NCBI RefSeq assembly: GCF_963974575.1 | Contig: NZ_CAXBBQ010000007.1 | Coordinates: 62,001 to 126,000 of the forward strand | DNA from: Sphingosinicella sp963974575 | GTDB lineage: Bacteria > Pseudomonadota > Alphaproteobacteria > Sphingomonadales > Sphingomonadaceae | DNA: 64,000 nt | Reading direction: 5' to 3' | Part shown: in pieces, positions 17,319 through 26,631 of the stretch | Layout of the letters: the number at the start of each line of letters is the position of its first letter | Numbering within the stretch: the stretch's first letter is position 1 | Position numbers and translations under genes: made by a program | Notes under the pieces: model-generated | What the model was told of the DNA's origin: nothing | The model's database searches: none | The model's input: only the letters and a program-made list of their open reading frames with translations

Positions 17319-18758
17319 CTATTTTCCCTGCGTCTTCAGCAGAAATGCGCCCATCTCAGGCTGCGTGAGATAACGGCCGTAGCCGAATTTGCGGCCCTGC
17401 TTGTCGGTATATTCGTCGATCTGGTCGGCTTCGGCCTTCAGCAGCTCCGCGCCCTTGCCGCGCGCGAAGAAGGGGACGAGCTGGTTGGAGTGCGAGTTCC
17501 ACGCCCATGAATAGCCGGGCAGCTTGCCCGCGCCCTTGTTGGTCACGCGCTGAAACGGCACGTCGAGGTTCGGGCCATAGAGCAGATGGTCGTGGTCGGC
17601 GGTGACGATGAGCAGCGTGTCGTCCCAGCTCGCGGCGCTTTCGGGGCTGTCGACCCACGCGACCACCGCGCGCACGGCATCGTCGAAGGCCATATATTCT
17701 TCGATCATGCGCGGGAAATCATTGGCGTGCATCGCCCAGTCGACCGCGCCGCCCTCGATCATCATGAAGAAGCCGTCGGGGTCGGTGCCGACATGCTTCA
17801 GCGCTGCGATCGCCATCTCGTCGAGCTTCACCATGCCGGGTGTGAGCGGCACCGCGCCGGGGTCTGCCGTGCCGCGCGCGACGTTCGTCGGATAGCTGCG
17901 CTGCGCCTGCAAGGTCGGGTTCACCGCCGCGATCATGGCGAGAGGCTTCGTCGACGTCGTCTTGCCCTCCGCGAGGTCGCGGATGTCGCCGGCCGTCTCG
18001 ACAAGGTTCCAGCGTGAATTCGCGCCTTTCAGTTCGGCCCAAAGCTCGGGCGGCAAAAACTTGAAACGGATTTCGGCGTGCTCGTCGGTGATCGGCTTGC
18101 CGTCCTGGTCATAGTCCGGGTTGCCGCCGCCGCCGAGAACATCGAGCGATCCTGAAAACATTTCGCGCGCGAGGCCGTGATAATCGTCGCGGTCGGGATT
18201 GTGGGCGCCGCCGCCGGCTGCGGGCGTCGCGTGGTTGAACGGCACGCTCGACAGGCTGCCGGTCATCTTGCCTGCCGCCTTCGCGGCCTCGGCGACCGAC
18301 TGCACGGGCTTTTCCGCGCCGTCCACGTCGATCGCGCCGTCGAAGGTGCGCACGCCGGTCATCATTGCGGACATGGTGTTGGCGCTGTCGGGCGCGATGC
18401 GGCGGTGCCACTGGTAGCCGGCGAACAGCGCCGGATAGGTGCTGCCTTTTTCCGCCATGCCCTTCACGGGGCGCGTGTCCCACGCCTTCGCGGGGTCGTA
18501 GACGGCGTCAGGATCCTGCGCGTAGGGGTCGCCGCCTTCGGGCACCTTGCGCTGCATCCGAAGCCCGTAAGTTGCCATCGAGGCGCGCACCCAAGGGCCC
18601 GTGTCCATGGTGAGCGGCCGCCCGGTCCAGAAACGCGTTGCCGCGAGCGTATTGTGGCCGGAGCCGTCGGCGATCATCACGATCACGTTTTTCGGCATGT
18701 CCGCGGCGATCGCGGGCGTGGCGGTGGCAAGCAGCAAAGCGGTGATGAACGCGCGCAT
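17319..18758 (-). CDS. Alkaline phosphatase, PhoA superfamily
   Basis: 479 residues. Signal peptide (about 1-18, ending PAIA). Metal-site aspartate D31 in IADGSGHNT; the nucleophile serine is S125 in PDSANTMSAMMTG; later ligands include DHDHLLYG and the histidine near NSHSNQL. Periplasmic phosphomonoesterase. It ends 10 bp from tRNA-Val and follows a TonB receptor gene on the same strand, so the two may cooperate in using a phosphorylated compound (inference). Confidence 0.9.
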   Translation of the reverse strand: MRAFITALLLATATPAIAADMPKNVIVMIADGSGHNTLAATRFWTGRPLTMDTGPWVRASMATYGLRMQRKVPEGGDPYAQDPDAVYDPAKAWDTRPVKGMAEKGSTYPALFAGYQWHRRIAPDSANTMSAMMTGVRTFDGAIDVDGAEKPVQSVAEAAKAAGKMTGSLSSVPFNHATPAAGGGAHNPDRDDYHGLAREMFSGSLDVLGGGGNPDYDQDGKPITDEHAEIRFKFLPPELWAELKGANSRWNLVETAGDIRDLAEGKTTSTKPLAMIAAVNPTLQAQRSYPTNVARGTADPGAVPLTPGMVKLDEMAIAALKHVGTDPDGFFMMIEGGAVDWAMHANDFPRMIEEYMAFDDAVRAVVAWVDSPESAASWDDTLLIVTADHDHLLYGPNLDVPFQRVTNKGAGKLPGYSWAWNSHSNQLVPFFARGKGAELLKAEADQIDEYTDKQGRKFGYGRYLTQPEMGAFLLKTQGK

Positions 18759-18831
18759 GGTATCCCCTCAAGAAGTCGCGGGCACCATTGTCCCGCATAT
18801 GTGACAGCGGGAAGTCAAGGCGCGCGATTTG

Positions 18832-21210
18832 TCAGAACTGGCGGCGCGCGCGAAGCATCCACACACGCGGCGTGTTCAGCCACGAAACGTTGCCGAGCGA
18901 GGCATCGACCGTCGTCTCATTCAGGCAATTCTCGCACTCAAGGCTCACGCGCCAGAAATTGTCGTCGGTGCGCAGCGCGATTCCCGCATTCACCAGAAGC
19001 TGCGATTTGGACTGCGATCCGGTGAGGAAGCCGCCGCCATAAGGGTTGGCGGGGTAGACGGTGGTGCTGACGCCGGTCACGCTGCCGGTGTAGAGCGAGG
19101 CATTCGCGCCGCCCGTCTCCATCGCCGAACGGTATGTCACGTCCACCGACGGCGTGACGATCGAACCTGAAACCGGCGGCAGCCAAATGTCCCACGCCGC
19201 GCCCGCCGAGAAGGTCCATTTGGGCGCGCGGACAGGATCGGCGATATCTCCGGCGGCGGTGACGATGCCGGTGCCGCACGAGGGCGCGTTGTCCAGGCCC
19301 GCTGCGCCGGCGATCAACCCTGCGGCGAGTTCCGCACCGCAAGCCGCCTGCTGCGCACGAACCGCACTGCCCGCTTTGTATTTCGCGTCCTGCCAGCCGG
19401 CGGCGGCGCGAACCGTGACATTGGTGAGCGGCACGGCCGCGATTTCCAGCTCGATGCCCTTGTTGCGGAAGCCTGCGGTGCCGACATAATCGAAACCGCC
19501 ATCCACGATCTGCGCGTCGCTGCCGTCCGCGTAAAAGCCGGTGAGGTCGATGGCGAGGCGGCGTTCGAACCACGTGGATTTCAGGCCTGCCTCATAGCTC
19601 CAGATCGTTTCCGCAGCGTAGGGACGGATCGTAGCTGCGGTCGTCGCGCGATCGTTCCAGCCTGCCGAGCGGTAGCCGCGCGTCGCGGACACGAAGAGCG
19701 TGGCGTTTTCGTTCGGCTTGAAGCTGGCGGCGAAGCGCGGCGACCAGAAGCTGTCGCTCATCTTCGCGGGCACACCCGCCGTGACGAGCGCGTCATCCAG
19801 ACAGCCGCCCGGAAGCACGGCGCAGCCCGCGCGATTGTCGGTCAGGCCGAAACGCAAGTCCTCGTCGCTGTAGCGCACCCCGCCGGTCAGCGTCAGCGCA
19901 TCGGTGACGTTCACGTCCACCTGCGCATAGGTGGACTTCGATTTCGTCTCGGTCGTCACGCGGCGGTCGGCGACAAGGCTCGCGATGCCGGTGCTCGGCG
20001 TCAGGATGTCGGCAAGGTCGCTATCGCCGTCTTCCTCGGCATACGAAAGTCCCGCGACATAATTCACGAAGCCGCCCGCCAGCGCGCCGCTCAGGCGTAG
20101 TTCCTGCGAGAACTGCTTGTGGTGCGTATCGCCGAGGATCGTGTAGCCACCGTAAACATCGCCGCGCGCGGCGGGTACGGGGTCCGCGATTGTCGGCGCG
20201 TCACGCCCGTCACGAAGGTCGATGCCGTATTGCCGCTTGGTATCGACATAGCCGGTGATCGCCTCGAAGGTGACCGCTTCGCTCGGCGTCCACGCGATGC
20301 GCGAGGTCGCGAGATAGGTCTTGGCCGAATTGCCAAAGCCGAAGCTCGCCTTGCGTCCGTTCACGCCAAGCGGTCCGAAATGGTTCGGGCCGACCGTCTC
20401 GGCATAGCCGGTCGAAGCGAAGCGGCCCTTGCAGTCGGCGGGGGCGGCGGGATCGCATTCGAAATCGGGCGCGTAGAGCGCTGTGCTTTCCATGCGCGCG
20501 ATCGATCCCGTCCACGTCAGCGTGTCGGAGAGTTTCGCGTGCGCGGCGGCGCGCAGGCCCCAGCCGTCGTCTTCGTTCAGCCGGTCGCCGGTGGTCGTAT
20601 TCCGCACATAGCCGTTCGATTTGCGCCAATAGCCGGAGAGGCCGAGCGAGAAACGCTCGCCGATCGGCACGTCGAGCCCGGCGCGGAACTGGTAGGTGCC
20701 GAACCGCCCGTAGGCGCCGTCGAGGTAGCCGCTCGTTCGGTCGCCGGGCGTGCGGTTCACGATGTGGAGCACGCCGCCGCTCGTGTCGCGGCCGTAAAGC
20801 GGCCCCTGCGGTCCGCGCAGCAGCTCGATGCGGTCGATATCGAAGAACCCGTAGTTGGTCGCCGCGCCGCGCCCGACGTAAACGCCGTCGATCACCGTGG
20901 CGACGCCGCTGCGTCCACGGATCACATAGTCGTTGTCGCTGCCGAAGCCGGGTACATGCGCCGCGACCGTGTTGGGAACGCCGCGAAGGGCATCCAGCGG
21001 CTCGTCGATACCGCGCGCCTCGATCTCGCCGGAAAGCAGCGCGGTGAGGGCGATGGGCACCGTTTCAATGGGCTGAGGGCGAAGCTGCGCGCTGACGACG
21101 ATTTCGGGGAGCGCGGGCCTCGCCGCGCCGTCCTCTGCCATCGCAGGCATGGCTGCCACGGCGATTGCGGCGACGGCACAGCTTCCGTGCAACAGCGAAC
21201 GTCCGGACAT
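18832..21210 (-). CDS. TonB-dependent receptor
   Basis: 792 residues. Signal peptide (about 1-25), a TonB-box-like segment EIVVSAQ near 36, plug domain (about 45-150) with YVIRGRSGVATVIDGVYVG and RIELLRGPQGPLYGRDTSGG, then a long beta-barrel ending in aromatic residue F (RARRQF). Outer-membrane importer energised by TonB. It resembles the large sphingomonad group of receptors for plant or aromatic compounds; ligand unknown. It sits 73 bp upstream of the phosphatase. Confidence 0.93.
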   Translation of the reverse strand: MSGRSLLHGSCAVAAIAVAAMPAMAEDGAARPALPEIVVSAQLRPQPIETVPIALTALLSGEIEARGIDEPLDALRGVPNTVAAHVPGFGSDNDYVIRGRSGVATVIDGVYVGRGAATNYGFFDIDRIELLRGPQGPLYGRDTSGGVLHIVNRTPGDRTSGYLDGAYGRFGTYQFRAGLDVPIGERFSLGLSGYWRKSNGYVRNTTTGDRLNEDDGWGLRAAAHAKLSDTLTWTGSIARMESTALYAPDFECDPAAPADCKGRFASTGYAETVGPNHFGPLGVNGRKASFGFGNSAKTYLATSRIAWTPSEAVTFEAITGYVDTKRQYGIDLRDGRDAPTIADPVPAARGDVYGGYTILGDTHHKQFSQELRLSGALAGGFVNYVAGLSYAEEDGDSDLADILTPSTGIASLVADRRVTTETKSKSTYAQVDVNVTDALTLTGGVRYSDEDLRFGLTDNRAGCAVLPGGCLDDALVTAGVPAKMSDSFWSPRFAASFKPNENATLFVSATRGYRSAGWNDRATTAATIRPYAAETIWSYEAGLKSTWFERRLAIDLTGFYADGSDAQIVDGGFDYVGTAGFRNKGIELEIAAVPLTNVTVRAAAGWQDAKYKAGSAVRAQQAACGAELAAGLIAGAAGLDNAPSCGTGIVTAAGDIADPVRAPKWTFSAGAAWDIWLPPVSGSIVTPSVDVTYRSAMETGGANASLYTGSVTGVSTTVYPANPYGGGFLTGSQSKSQLLVNAGIALRTDDNFWRVSLECENCLNETTVDASLGNVSWLNTPRVWMLRARRQF

Positions 21211-21293
21211 ACGCGACCTTTCCTGAAAACAAGCGCTTGCCTCTTGCCTTCCCGCGCGGCGGTTCGCAAGCGATGTGCGATGGGGTTTCGACG

Positions 21294-21659
21294 CTAGTCG
21301 ATGATATTGACTGCACGCAGCACTGTCTTCGCGGTGCCGACAAGGTCGATGCCCTTGGTGCAGCCGGTGAAGCCACCCGGCCCCACGGCAGAGCAGCTCA
21401 TGATGCCGCCAGCATCAACCGCACGTCCGCGCAGTTTTTCCCGCTCCGCTGGAACATTCGCGGCGCGCGCGGCGCGGCTGCCGGGATCGGCATCACGAAA
21501 CGGCACGCGATAGACGCTGCCGCGCCGCGCACACACGACGATCTCGCCGCGCGCGGCCGCTTCGCGGCACGGGCGTTCGGCGCGCGTGGCGTCGCGGTAG
21601 GTCGCCATCGGGTCGGGCGTTTCGGCGGCGGCCGCGAGAAGGAGCAGGGAGGCCAGCAT
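21294..21659 (-). CDS. Small secreted protein of unknown function
   Basis: 121 residues from ATG 21659. A short hydrophobic leader (LASLLLLAAAAE) suggests export. Four cysteines at REAAARGEIVVCARR, IMSCS and GCTKG could form disulfides. The start codon overlaps the stop of the PHA-system gene in TGATG, so the two are coupled. A longer frame upstream runs through that gene and is not likely. Family not recognised. Confidence 0.65.
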   Translation of the reverse strand: MLASLLLLAAAAETPDPMATYRDATRAERPCREAAARGEIVVCARRGSVYRVPFRDADPGSRAARAANVPAEREKLRGRAVDAGGIMSCSAVGPGGFTGCTKGIDLVGTAKTVLRAVNIID

Positions 21660-21979
21660 CACGCGTCGGTCCGGCCATCGGTCAGAAGTTCGGTCGTGCG
21701 CTTGCGGAAGACGCCGGCGATCTTCTCGCCGAACATGCCGAGCAGGCCGGGGAGGGCAAGCTCGATGCTTACCCGGTCTTCGGCCACGTCGAGGTTCGCG
21801 GTCGTCACCTGCCCCAGCGCCGTCACCTCGATCACCAGCCGGTCGCCCTGCCATGTCTTGCCGATGCGTGAGGCGAACGGCATCGCGCGGTCAAGATCGC
21901 CGAGCCCCTTGTCCATGCGGCGGCGGGCCTCGTCCCGGCCGAGGCGGTGCGGAATGTCGAAGCGGACCGGCTGTGCCAT
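21659..21979 (-). CDS. Polyhydroxyalkanoic acid system family protein
   Basis: 106 residues. The HRLGRDEARRRMDKGL start and the repeated beta-strand pattern to GEKIAGVFRKR match the PHA_gran_rgn family, small proteins often linked to polyhydroxyalkanoate synthesis regions. No PHA synthase is in this window, so the role is open. Coupled by TGATG to the next gene. Confidence 0.75.
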   Translation of the reverse strand: MAQPVRFDIPHRLGRDEARRRMDKGLGDLDRAMPFASRIGKTWQGDRLVIEVTALGQVTTANLDVAEDRVSIELALPGLLGMFGEKIAGVFRKRTTELLTDGRTDA

Positions 21980-22018
21980 GCGCCAAGTCTAGCGCACTGT
22001 CTTGATCGTGCAAGACAG

Positions 22019-22645
22019 TCAGGTGGTGCGGCGAATTCTGTAGACGCTCGCGGGCGGCAGATTGCGCCACACGCGGCCCGCAGGCTCGGCGATAAGGCCG
22101 AGCGCGGCGAGGCTGCCACGGCCCAGCGGCGCCCGGGGGCCGTAGGTGAACTGATAGAGCGCGCCGTCCTCCGCGAGCCGGGCGAAGATCGCCTCAAGGA
22201 TGCGCCGCCTCAGCGCGGGCGGGAAGTTGAGCAGCGGCAGGCCGCTGACGGCGTCGGCATAGCGCCGGTCGGCAAGCGGGCCGCCGTCGCCAAGCACATC
22301 CTCCGCGCGGCCCTCCACGATTTCGACGTTCGGAAACCGCGCCCGCAGCAGCGCCGCGAACACCGGATCGGCCTCCACGGCGGTCAGCGCCTCGGCCGGC
22401 ACCCCGCGTGCGATGAGCGCGGCGGTGAACACGCCGGTCCCTGCGCCGACCTCCAGCACTGCGCCGCGCGCCGGATCGATGCCCGAAACGATGCGCCGCG
22501 CGAGTGCGGGTCCGCTCGGCGCGACCGCGCCCACCATGCGGGCGTTGCGCAGGCGGCCCAGGAAGCGCAGCGCGTCTTCGGATTCGCTCTGTATCCGGCG
22601 CCGGGACCGGCGGATGCGTTCGACGACCGAAGGCTCGGAATCCAT
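22019..22645 (-). CDS. SAM-dependent methyltransferase (PmtA/KsgA-like)
   Basis: 208 residues from ATG 22645. SAM motif I is VLEVGAGTGVFTAALI near 66; the start RFLGRLRNARMVGAVAPSGPALAR is like that of phospholipid N-methyltransferases and rRNA adenine dimethylases, and DAVSGLPLLNFP replaces the usual motif IV. Phosphatidylethanolamine N-methylation is the best guess, given the small size. Coupled to the VOC gene by TGATG. Confidence 0.75.
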   Translation of the reverse strand: MDSEPSVVERIRRSRRRIQSESEDALRFLGRLRNARMVGAVAPSGPALARRIVSGIDPARGAVLEVGAGTGVFTAALIARGVPAEALTAVEADPVFAALLRARFPNVEIVEGRAEDVLGDGGPLADRRYADAVSGLPLLNFPPALRRRILEAIFARLAEDGALYQFTYGPRAPLGRGSLAALGLIAEPAGRVWRNLPPASVYRIRRTT

Positions 22646-23553
22646 CAGAAGCCGCCGCCGACTTCGATCAGTTCGATCAATTCGCCCGCAGCGCCGCGTG
22701 TGCAGGCGGTGCGGCGCCCGGCATAGAGCGCTCCGTCCAGCGTCTCCGGGGGTGCGATCAGCGGCGCGCGGATTGCGTCGAGCGAACGCACGGCGAAGCT
22801 CACCATGGCGTTGCCCGGCGGCAGGTAGCCGAGCAGCTGCTTGCGCTCCGTCGTTCCGGGCGGGAACTGGTCGATCTCGCACACCGGCATCCGTCCCACG
22901 CTGATCACGGTCGCCTCGCTCTCCGTCTCGGGCGGAAGCCCGAAGGCGGTGTTGATGATGGGATAGGGTAGCCGGAATGTGCCGCCTTCCGAAAACCCCA
23001 ATGCGTCGACATGAAAGCGCACGGCGGCGGCGCGGTCGGCGGCTGCGAGCATGGCGACCATGATGCGGTCGACATCGGCGACCGCGCGCGGGAACTCGAG
23101 GTCGCGGAGCGTGTCGGTCACGGCGTTGAAGAACAACACCTCGCCGGCACGTCCGGTCGCTTCGATCGGCGTCCACCCGTTGCCGTCCGGTGCGCGCTCG
23201 GGCGGGGTCAGGATGCGGATGCTGCTGCCGCGCAGCCGGTCGTGGAGCGAGGGCACGTCGCGGACGGTGAGTTCATAGCCGACCCAGCCGTAAGTTCGCA
23301 TCGGCAGGTAAGCGAGCACGGCAGGCTGCTCGACGAGCCGGATGAAGGCGGTGTCCCCACCGCCGGGCGGGGCGAGCAGCGCCGTGCGCGCGCCGAGCGT
23401 CTTAATGGCGCCCCAGCCGTTCGCCAGCTCAATCGGCACCTTGCCCGTTTCGATACATTGATAGCCGAGAAGGTTCGTCCAGTCCGCAAGCGAACCCTGG
23501 AAATCGGGCACGGAAAGCGTGCCGCACTTGATGCGGCCGTGCGTATCGAACAT
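22645..23553 (-). CDS. Glyoxalase/VOC superfamily protein
   Basis: 302 residues with two beta-alpha-beta-beta-beta modules (about 10-130 and 145-290). The opening GTLSVPDFQGSLADWTNLLGYQ and DRAAAVRFHVDALGFSEGG are typical VOC half-sites. Metal ligands cannot be assigned with certainty. ATG 23553 has GGGGTG just upstream; a longer frame to 23622 lacks support. Substrate unknown. Confidence 0.7.
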   Translation of the reverse strand: MFDTHGRIKCGTLSVPDFQGSLADWTNLLGYQCIETGKVPIELANGWGAIKTLGARTALLAPPGGGDTAFIRLVEQPAVLAYLPMRTYGWVGYELTVRDVPSLHDRLRGSSIRILTPPERAPDGNGWTPIEATGRAGEVLFFNAVTDTLRDLEFPRAVADVDRIMVAMLAAADRAAAVRFHVDALGFSEGGTFRLPYPIINTAFGLPPETESEATVISVGRMPVCEIDQFPPGTTERKQLLGYLPPGNAMVSFAVRSLDAIRAPLIAPPETLDGALYAGRRTACTRGAAGELIELIEVGGGF

Positions 23554-23662
23554 GTCACCCCGACGTTTGCCGACCTGCTGCCGGCTTTTTTCTGCTTTTG
23601 ACCCCTGCACGTTCCCGTGCAAGCTTTGTTTTTACAATCATCTGGCTTGATTCGCGCGCGGC

Positions 23663-24280
23663 ATGAACGCTTGCCCCCAATATGGATTTTTTCGCGATTC
23701 GGTCCGCGCGCCGCTGGTCGCCGGTTTCGCTGTGTGGTGGGGCTGGCTTGCCGTCGCGCCGAGCTACCGGGAAGACTGGCTGCTCGAAAACCTGCTGGTC
23801 TTCGCGGGCGTGCCGATCTTCGTGTGGCTCGACCGCCGCGTCGGCTTCTCGCGCCTCTCGACGCTGGCGGTGTTCCTGTTCCTGGCCGCGCATGTTTACG
23901 GCGCGCACTACACCTATTCCGAAGCGCCCTTCGGCTTCTGGCTGAAAGAGGTCGGCGGCACCGTCCGCAATCCTTATGACCGGCTCGTGCATTTCCTGTT
24001 CGGGCTCTTGCTCGCTTTGCCGATGCGCGAAACGCTGGCGCGCTATGGTTCGGCGGGCCGGGGTTGGACGCACGTCTCGGCGTGGATCTGGATCGCGGCG
24101 CTTTCGACGTTCTACGAACTTCTGGAATGGGGAGCGATGCTCGTCGTCGCGCCTGATCTCGGCATCGCCTATCTCGGCACGCAGGGCGATGTCTTCGATG
24201 CGCACAAGGACAGCGCGCTCGCCATCGCGGGCGCCGCCGTCACGCTCGCCGCGCACTTTCTTTTCGGGAGACGGACATGA
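23663..24280 (+). CDS. DUF2238 inner-membrane protein (YjdF-like)
   Basis: 205 residues with about five to six membrane helices. The DUF2238 signature is visible in HVYGAHYTYSEAPFGFWL, NPYDRLVHFLFGLLLALP, YELLEWGAM and GTQGDVFDAHKDSALA. Role unknown in any organism that I can name. It overlaps the next gene by 4 bp (ATGA). Confidence 0.85.
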   Translation: MNACPQYGFFRDSVRAPLVAGFAVWWGWLAVAPSYREDWLLENLLVFAGVPIFVWLDRRVGFSRLSTLAVFLFLAAHVYGAHYTYSEAPFGFWLKEVGGTVRNPYDRLVHFLFGLLLALPMRETLARYGSAGRGWTHVSAWIWIAALSTFYELLEWGAMLVVAPDLGIAYLGTQGDVFDAHKDSALAIAGAAVTLAAHFLFGRRT

Positions 24281-24906
24281 GAAGGCTTGCAGCCCTGCTG
24301 CTTCTAGCTGCCACGCCGGCGTTTGCAGGTGTGGAGGGCGTCTATCGGCTCGAAGGCGTTCGCGAGGCCGCATCGGGCCTTGAACTCACCGCGGACGGGC
24401 ATTTCCGCTACGGCCTCACCTATGGCGCGCTTGATGAGGTGGGCGAGGGGCGCTGGGTCCGAGACGGCAACCGCATCCTGCTCACCACCGAGCCAGCATG
24501 GACCGCGCCGGTGTTCGAGGCGGTTTCGGCGGAGCGCAGCGCTGAGTTTCCGCTGCGCGTGCAGGTGACGGGCCCCGACGGTTCGCCGATGAGCTGGCCC
24601 GTGGACGTCATCCTGACGCTCGCGGAAGGCCACGAGGTTCAAGGCCACACGCAGTCTTACGGCTATATGCCGAGCCTCGGCGAAGGGATTCGCGTCACGT
24701 CGCTCCGGCTCGGGCTCGGCGTTTTCGATTTCCTGTCAGCGCCGTTTCCGGTCGATCTCGCGCGCGCCAACGATCTCACCTTCCGCCTCGTCCCGAACAG
24801 CCTCGGCCAGCCGCCGTTCAAGGGCCAGCCGCTCCTCATTGAAGGCGATGATCTCGTGATGCTGCGCGGCGGCGACCGCCTCACGTACCGCAAACAGTCC
24901 GAATAG
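24277..24906 (+). CDS. Secreted protein of unknown function
   Basis: 209 residues. Clear signal peptide (about 1-17, ending AFA), then a predicted beta-rich domain beginning GVYRLEGVREAASGLELTAD, which resembles lipocalin-like sensors of the periplasm only in general form. Translationally coupled to the DUF2238 membrane protein. It ends 4 bp from the convergent fnr stop. Confidence 0.7.
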   Translation: MRRLAALLLLAATPAFAGVEGVYRLEGVREAASGLELTADGHFRYGLTYGALDEVGEGRWVRDGNRILLTTEPAWTAPVFEAVSAERSAEFPLRVQVTGPDGSPMSWPVDVILTLAEGHEVQGHTQSYGYMPSLGEGIRVTSLRLGLGVFDFLSAPFPVDLARANDLTFRLVPNSLGQPPFKGQPLLIEGDDLVMLRGGDRLTYRKQSE

Positions 24907-24910
24907 CGGC

Positions 24911-25627
24911 CTATTCGCTGTCCATGATGGCCTTGAGCGCGGCCGGCTTCAGGATGCGGAGGCCGCGGCGGCCTTCGGTGGCGATAACGCCTGCGTCCTT
25001 CAGCTTGCCGAGTTCGCGGCTCACCGTCTCGATGGTGAGGCCGAGCACATCCGCCATCTCGGTACGGGTCAACGGCAGCTGGATCAGCTGGCCGACGCCG
25101 AGGTCCGCGCCGCAGCCCGTTTGCGCCATGCGCCGGTCGATATCGATGAGCAGCCCCGCGAGCCGCGCGCTCGCGCTCTTGCGGCCCAGGAACAGCAGCC
25201 AGCGGCGGCTGCGTTCCAGCTCGCTCAGCGTGCGTTCGAGCAGCTGACGCTCAAGCTGTATGTTCTCAGCCATCATGCGCTCGAACGGCGCGCGCGCGAA
25301 AATGCACACCTCGGCTTCGGTCAGCGCGGTGATGTCGTGGTCCACCGTGTCGGCATAAGGCCGTCCGATGAAGTCTGCCGGATAGAGCAGCCCCACGGTC
25401 TGCGCGTCGCCCGAAGGGGTGAGGGAGCTGAGCTTCAGCACGCCGCCCAGCACGTTCGCGCAGAGGATATTGTCGTCCCCCTCGAACTGCAGCGACTCGC
25501 CGGCGGCGAGCTTGCGCCTGCGCCCCAGGCGCGACATTTCGGTCAGGGCGTCATCGTCTAGCGTGCCGCAAAGCGACCTGTCGCGAACAACGCAATCCTC
25601 GCAAACTTTGGTCAACCGCCGCTCCAT
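24911..25627 (-). CDS. FNR-type oxygen-sensing regulator, Crp/Fnr family
   Basis: 238 residues. Cysteines C9, C12 and C20 (CX2CX7C) with C108 match the ligand set for an oxygen-labile 4Fe-4S cluster. A cNMP-type beta-barrel (about 25-140), dimerisation helix, and HTH with recognition helix TIETVSREL (E..SR, the FNR specificity residues) follow. It should bind TTGAT-N4-ATCAA. No clear ribosome site precedes the ATG. An FNR box sits 10 bp upstream, implying autoregulation. Confidence 0.9.
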   Translation of the reverse strand: MERRLTKVCEDCVVRDRSLCGTLDDDALTEMSRLGRRRKLAAGESLQFEGDDNILCANVLGGVLKLSSLTPSGDAQTVGLLYPADFIGRPYADTVDHDITALTEAEVCIFARAPFERMMAENIQLERQLLERTLSELERSRRWLLFLGRKSASARLAGLLIDIDRRMAQTGCGADLGVGQLIQLPLTRTEMADVLGLTIETVSRELGKLKDAGVIATEGRRGLRILKPAALKAIMDSE

Positions 25628-25636
25628 TTGACGGAC

Positions 25637-25650
25637 TTGATTCTGGTCAA
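25637..25650 (-). promoter_or_regulatory. FNR box at the fnr start
   Basis: TTGATTCTGGTCAA matches the FNR consensus TTGAT-N4-ATCAA with one mismatch. Its edge lies 10 bp from the fnr ATG, a position suited to repression of its own gene. Confidence 0.65.
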
Positions 25651-25758
25651 TGTCCGCTTCCGATTACATCTTTAGCATTATTTGCTCGCAGACTTCCACC
25701 ATTGCGGATCGCCTGCGACCGATTGACCGAACGGACATGTTATTCTCGTAGGGCTGGC

Positions 25759-26631
25759 TCAGGGCCGGGCGCGTGCCCGCTGCGGGACGCGCACATTGCA
25801 GATATCGATGAATCCCGCCTCGTGCACGAACCAGCCGTCGCGCGTGCGGTGCGCGCGGGCGTCCACATAGTCGCGGAACGATGCGCTGTCGGTGCGCATG
25901 ATCTCGATGGGCAGGCGCTGGTCCGCAGGCACGTCGCTGCCCAGCCGGATGCGCGTGATCGGTACACGCTCGGCCGCCGTTTCATAAAAGCCGAGCGCCC
26001 CGGTGCCGCGTTTCAGGCTTGAAAGCGTCTCGGTGCCCGAAATCACACGGCCCGCGATCGTGACGTTGCGGTCGAGGTGGCGCGGTGCGTGGCCGATCAC
26101 CACGTAAAGCTCGCTGCCGTTGCCGCTGTCCGCAGCCTCCGCGCGCCCGACGCCGAGCGCGCCGTAGCAGTGCGTCGCCCAGACCGCGCCGTCCTTCCGC
26201 GTCGCTGCGAAGCCGTTCACGAATCCGGGCTCTCCGAACCCGTCCGGGCCGGGAATCGGCGTGAAGGCTGTGCCCGCCGCCGGGATGCCGAATTCAGGTG
26301 CAAGCGTGGCAGGGATACCTTGTTTGCGCATCTTCGCGGGGTCTTCCGCATCTGGGTCACCCCACTGCACGACGTAGTTGTCCTGCACGCGGTTGATGCT
26401 GAGCCCGTCGAAGAAGCCCTCGCGTACCAGCGTGCGGATGTTGCGGACGGTGTTAGGCGCCAGCTCGGGCGCCAGCTCGAACACCACCGTGCTCTCGCCC
26501 ACGTCCATATAGAGCGTGTTTTCAGGGACAAGCGGCCGCCATGCCTCCGGCGGCGCCGCATCGATCACCCCCTGCGACGAGAGCGGCGCGAAGCCCGCAA
26601 GCAGGCAGGCGAGGGGAATGAAAGCCTTCAT
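25759..26631 (-). CDS. Exported cyclophilin-type peptidyl-prolyl isomerase
   Basis: 290 residues from ATG 26631. Signal peptide (about 1-20). The cyclophilin core is recognisable in NTVRNIRTLVREGFFDGLSI, a divergent QWGDP block and GYALG-like ATHCYGALGVGR; VIGHAPRHLDRNVTIAGRV is the late conserved block. Some active-site residues of human cyclophilin are replaced, so activity is uncertain. Last gene of the DUF969-DUF979-DUF2891 operon, joined by a 4-bp overlap. A longer frame upstream is rejected. Confidence 0.8.
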   Translation of the reverse strand: MKAFIPLACLLAGFAPLSSQGVIDAAPPEAWRPLVPENTLYMDVGESTVVFELAPELAPNTVRNIRTLVREGFFDGLSINRVQDNYVVQWGDPDAEDPAKMRKQGIPATLAPEFGIPAAGTAFTPIPGPDGFGEPGFVNGFAATRKDGAVWATHCYGALGVGRAEAADSGNGSELYVVIGHAPRHLDRNVTIAGRVISGTETLSSLKRGTGALGFYETAAERVPITRIRLGSDVPADQRLPIEIMRTDSASFRDYVDARAHRTRDGWFVHEAGFIDICNVRVPQRARARP

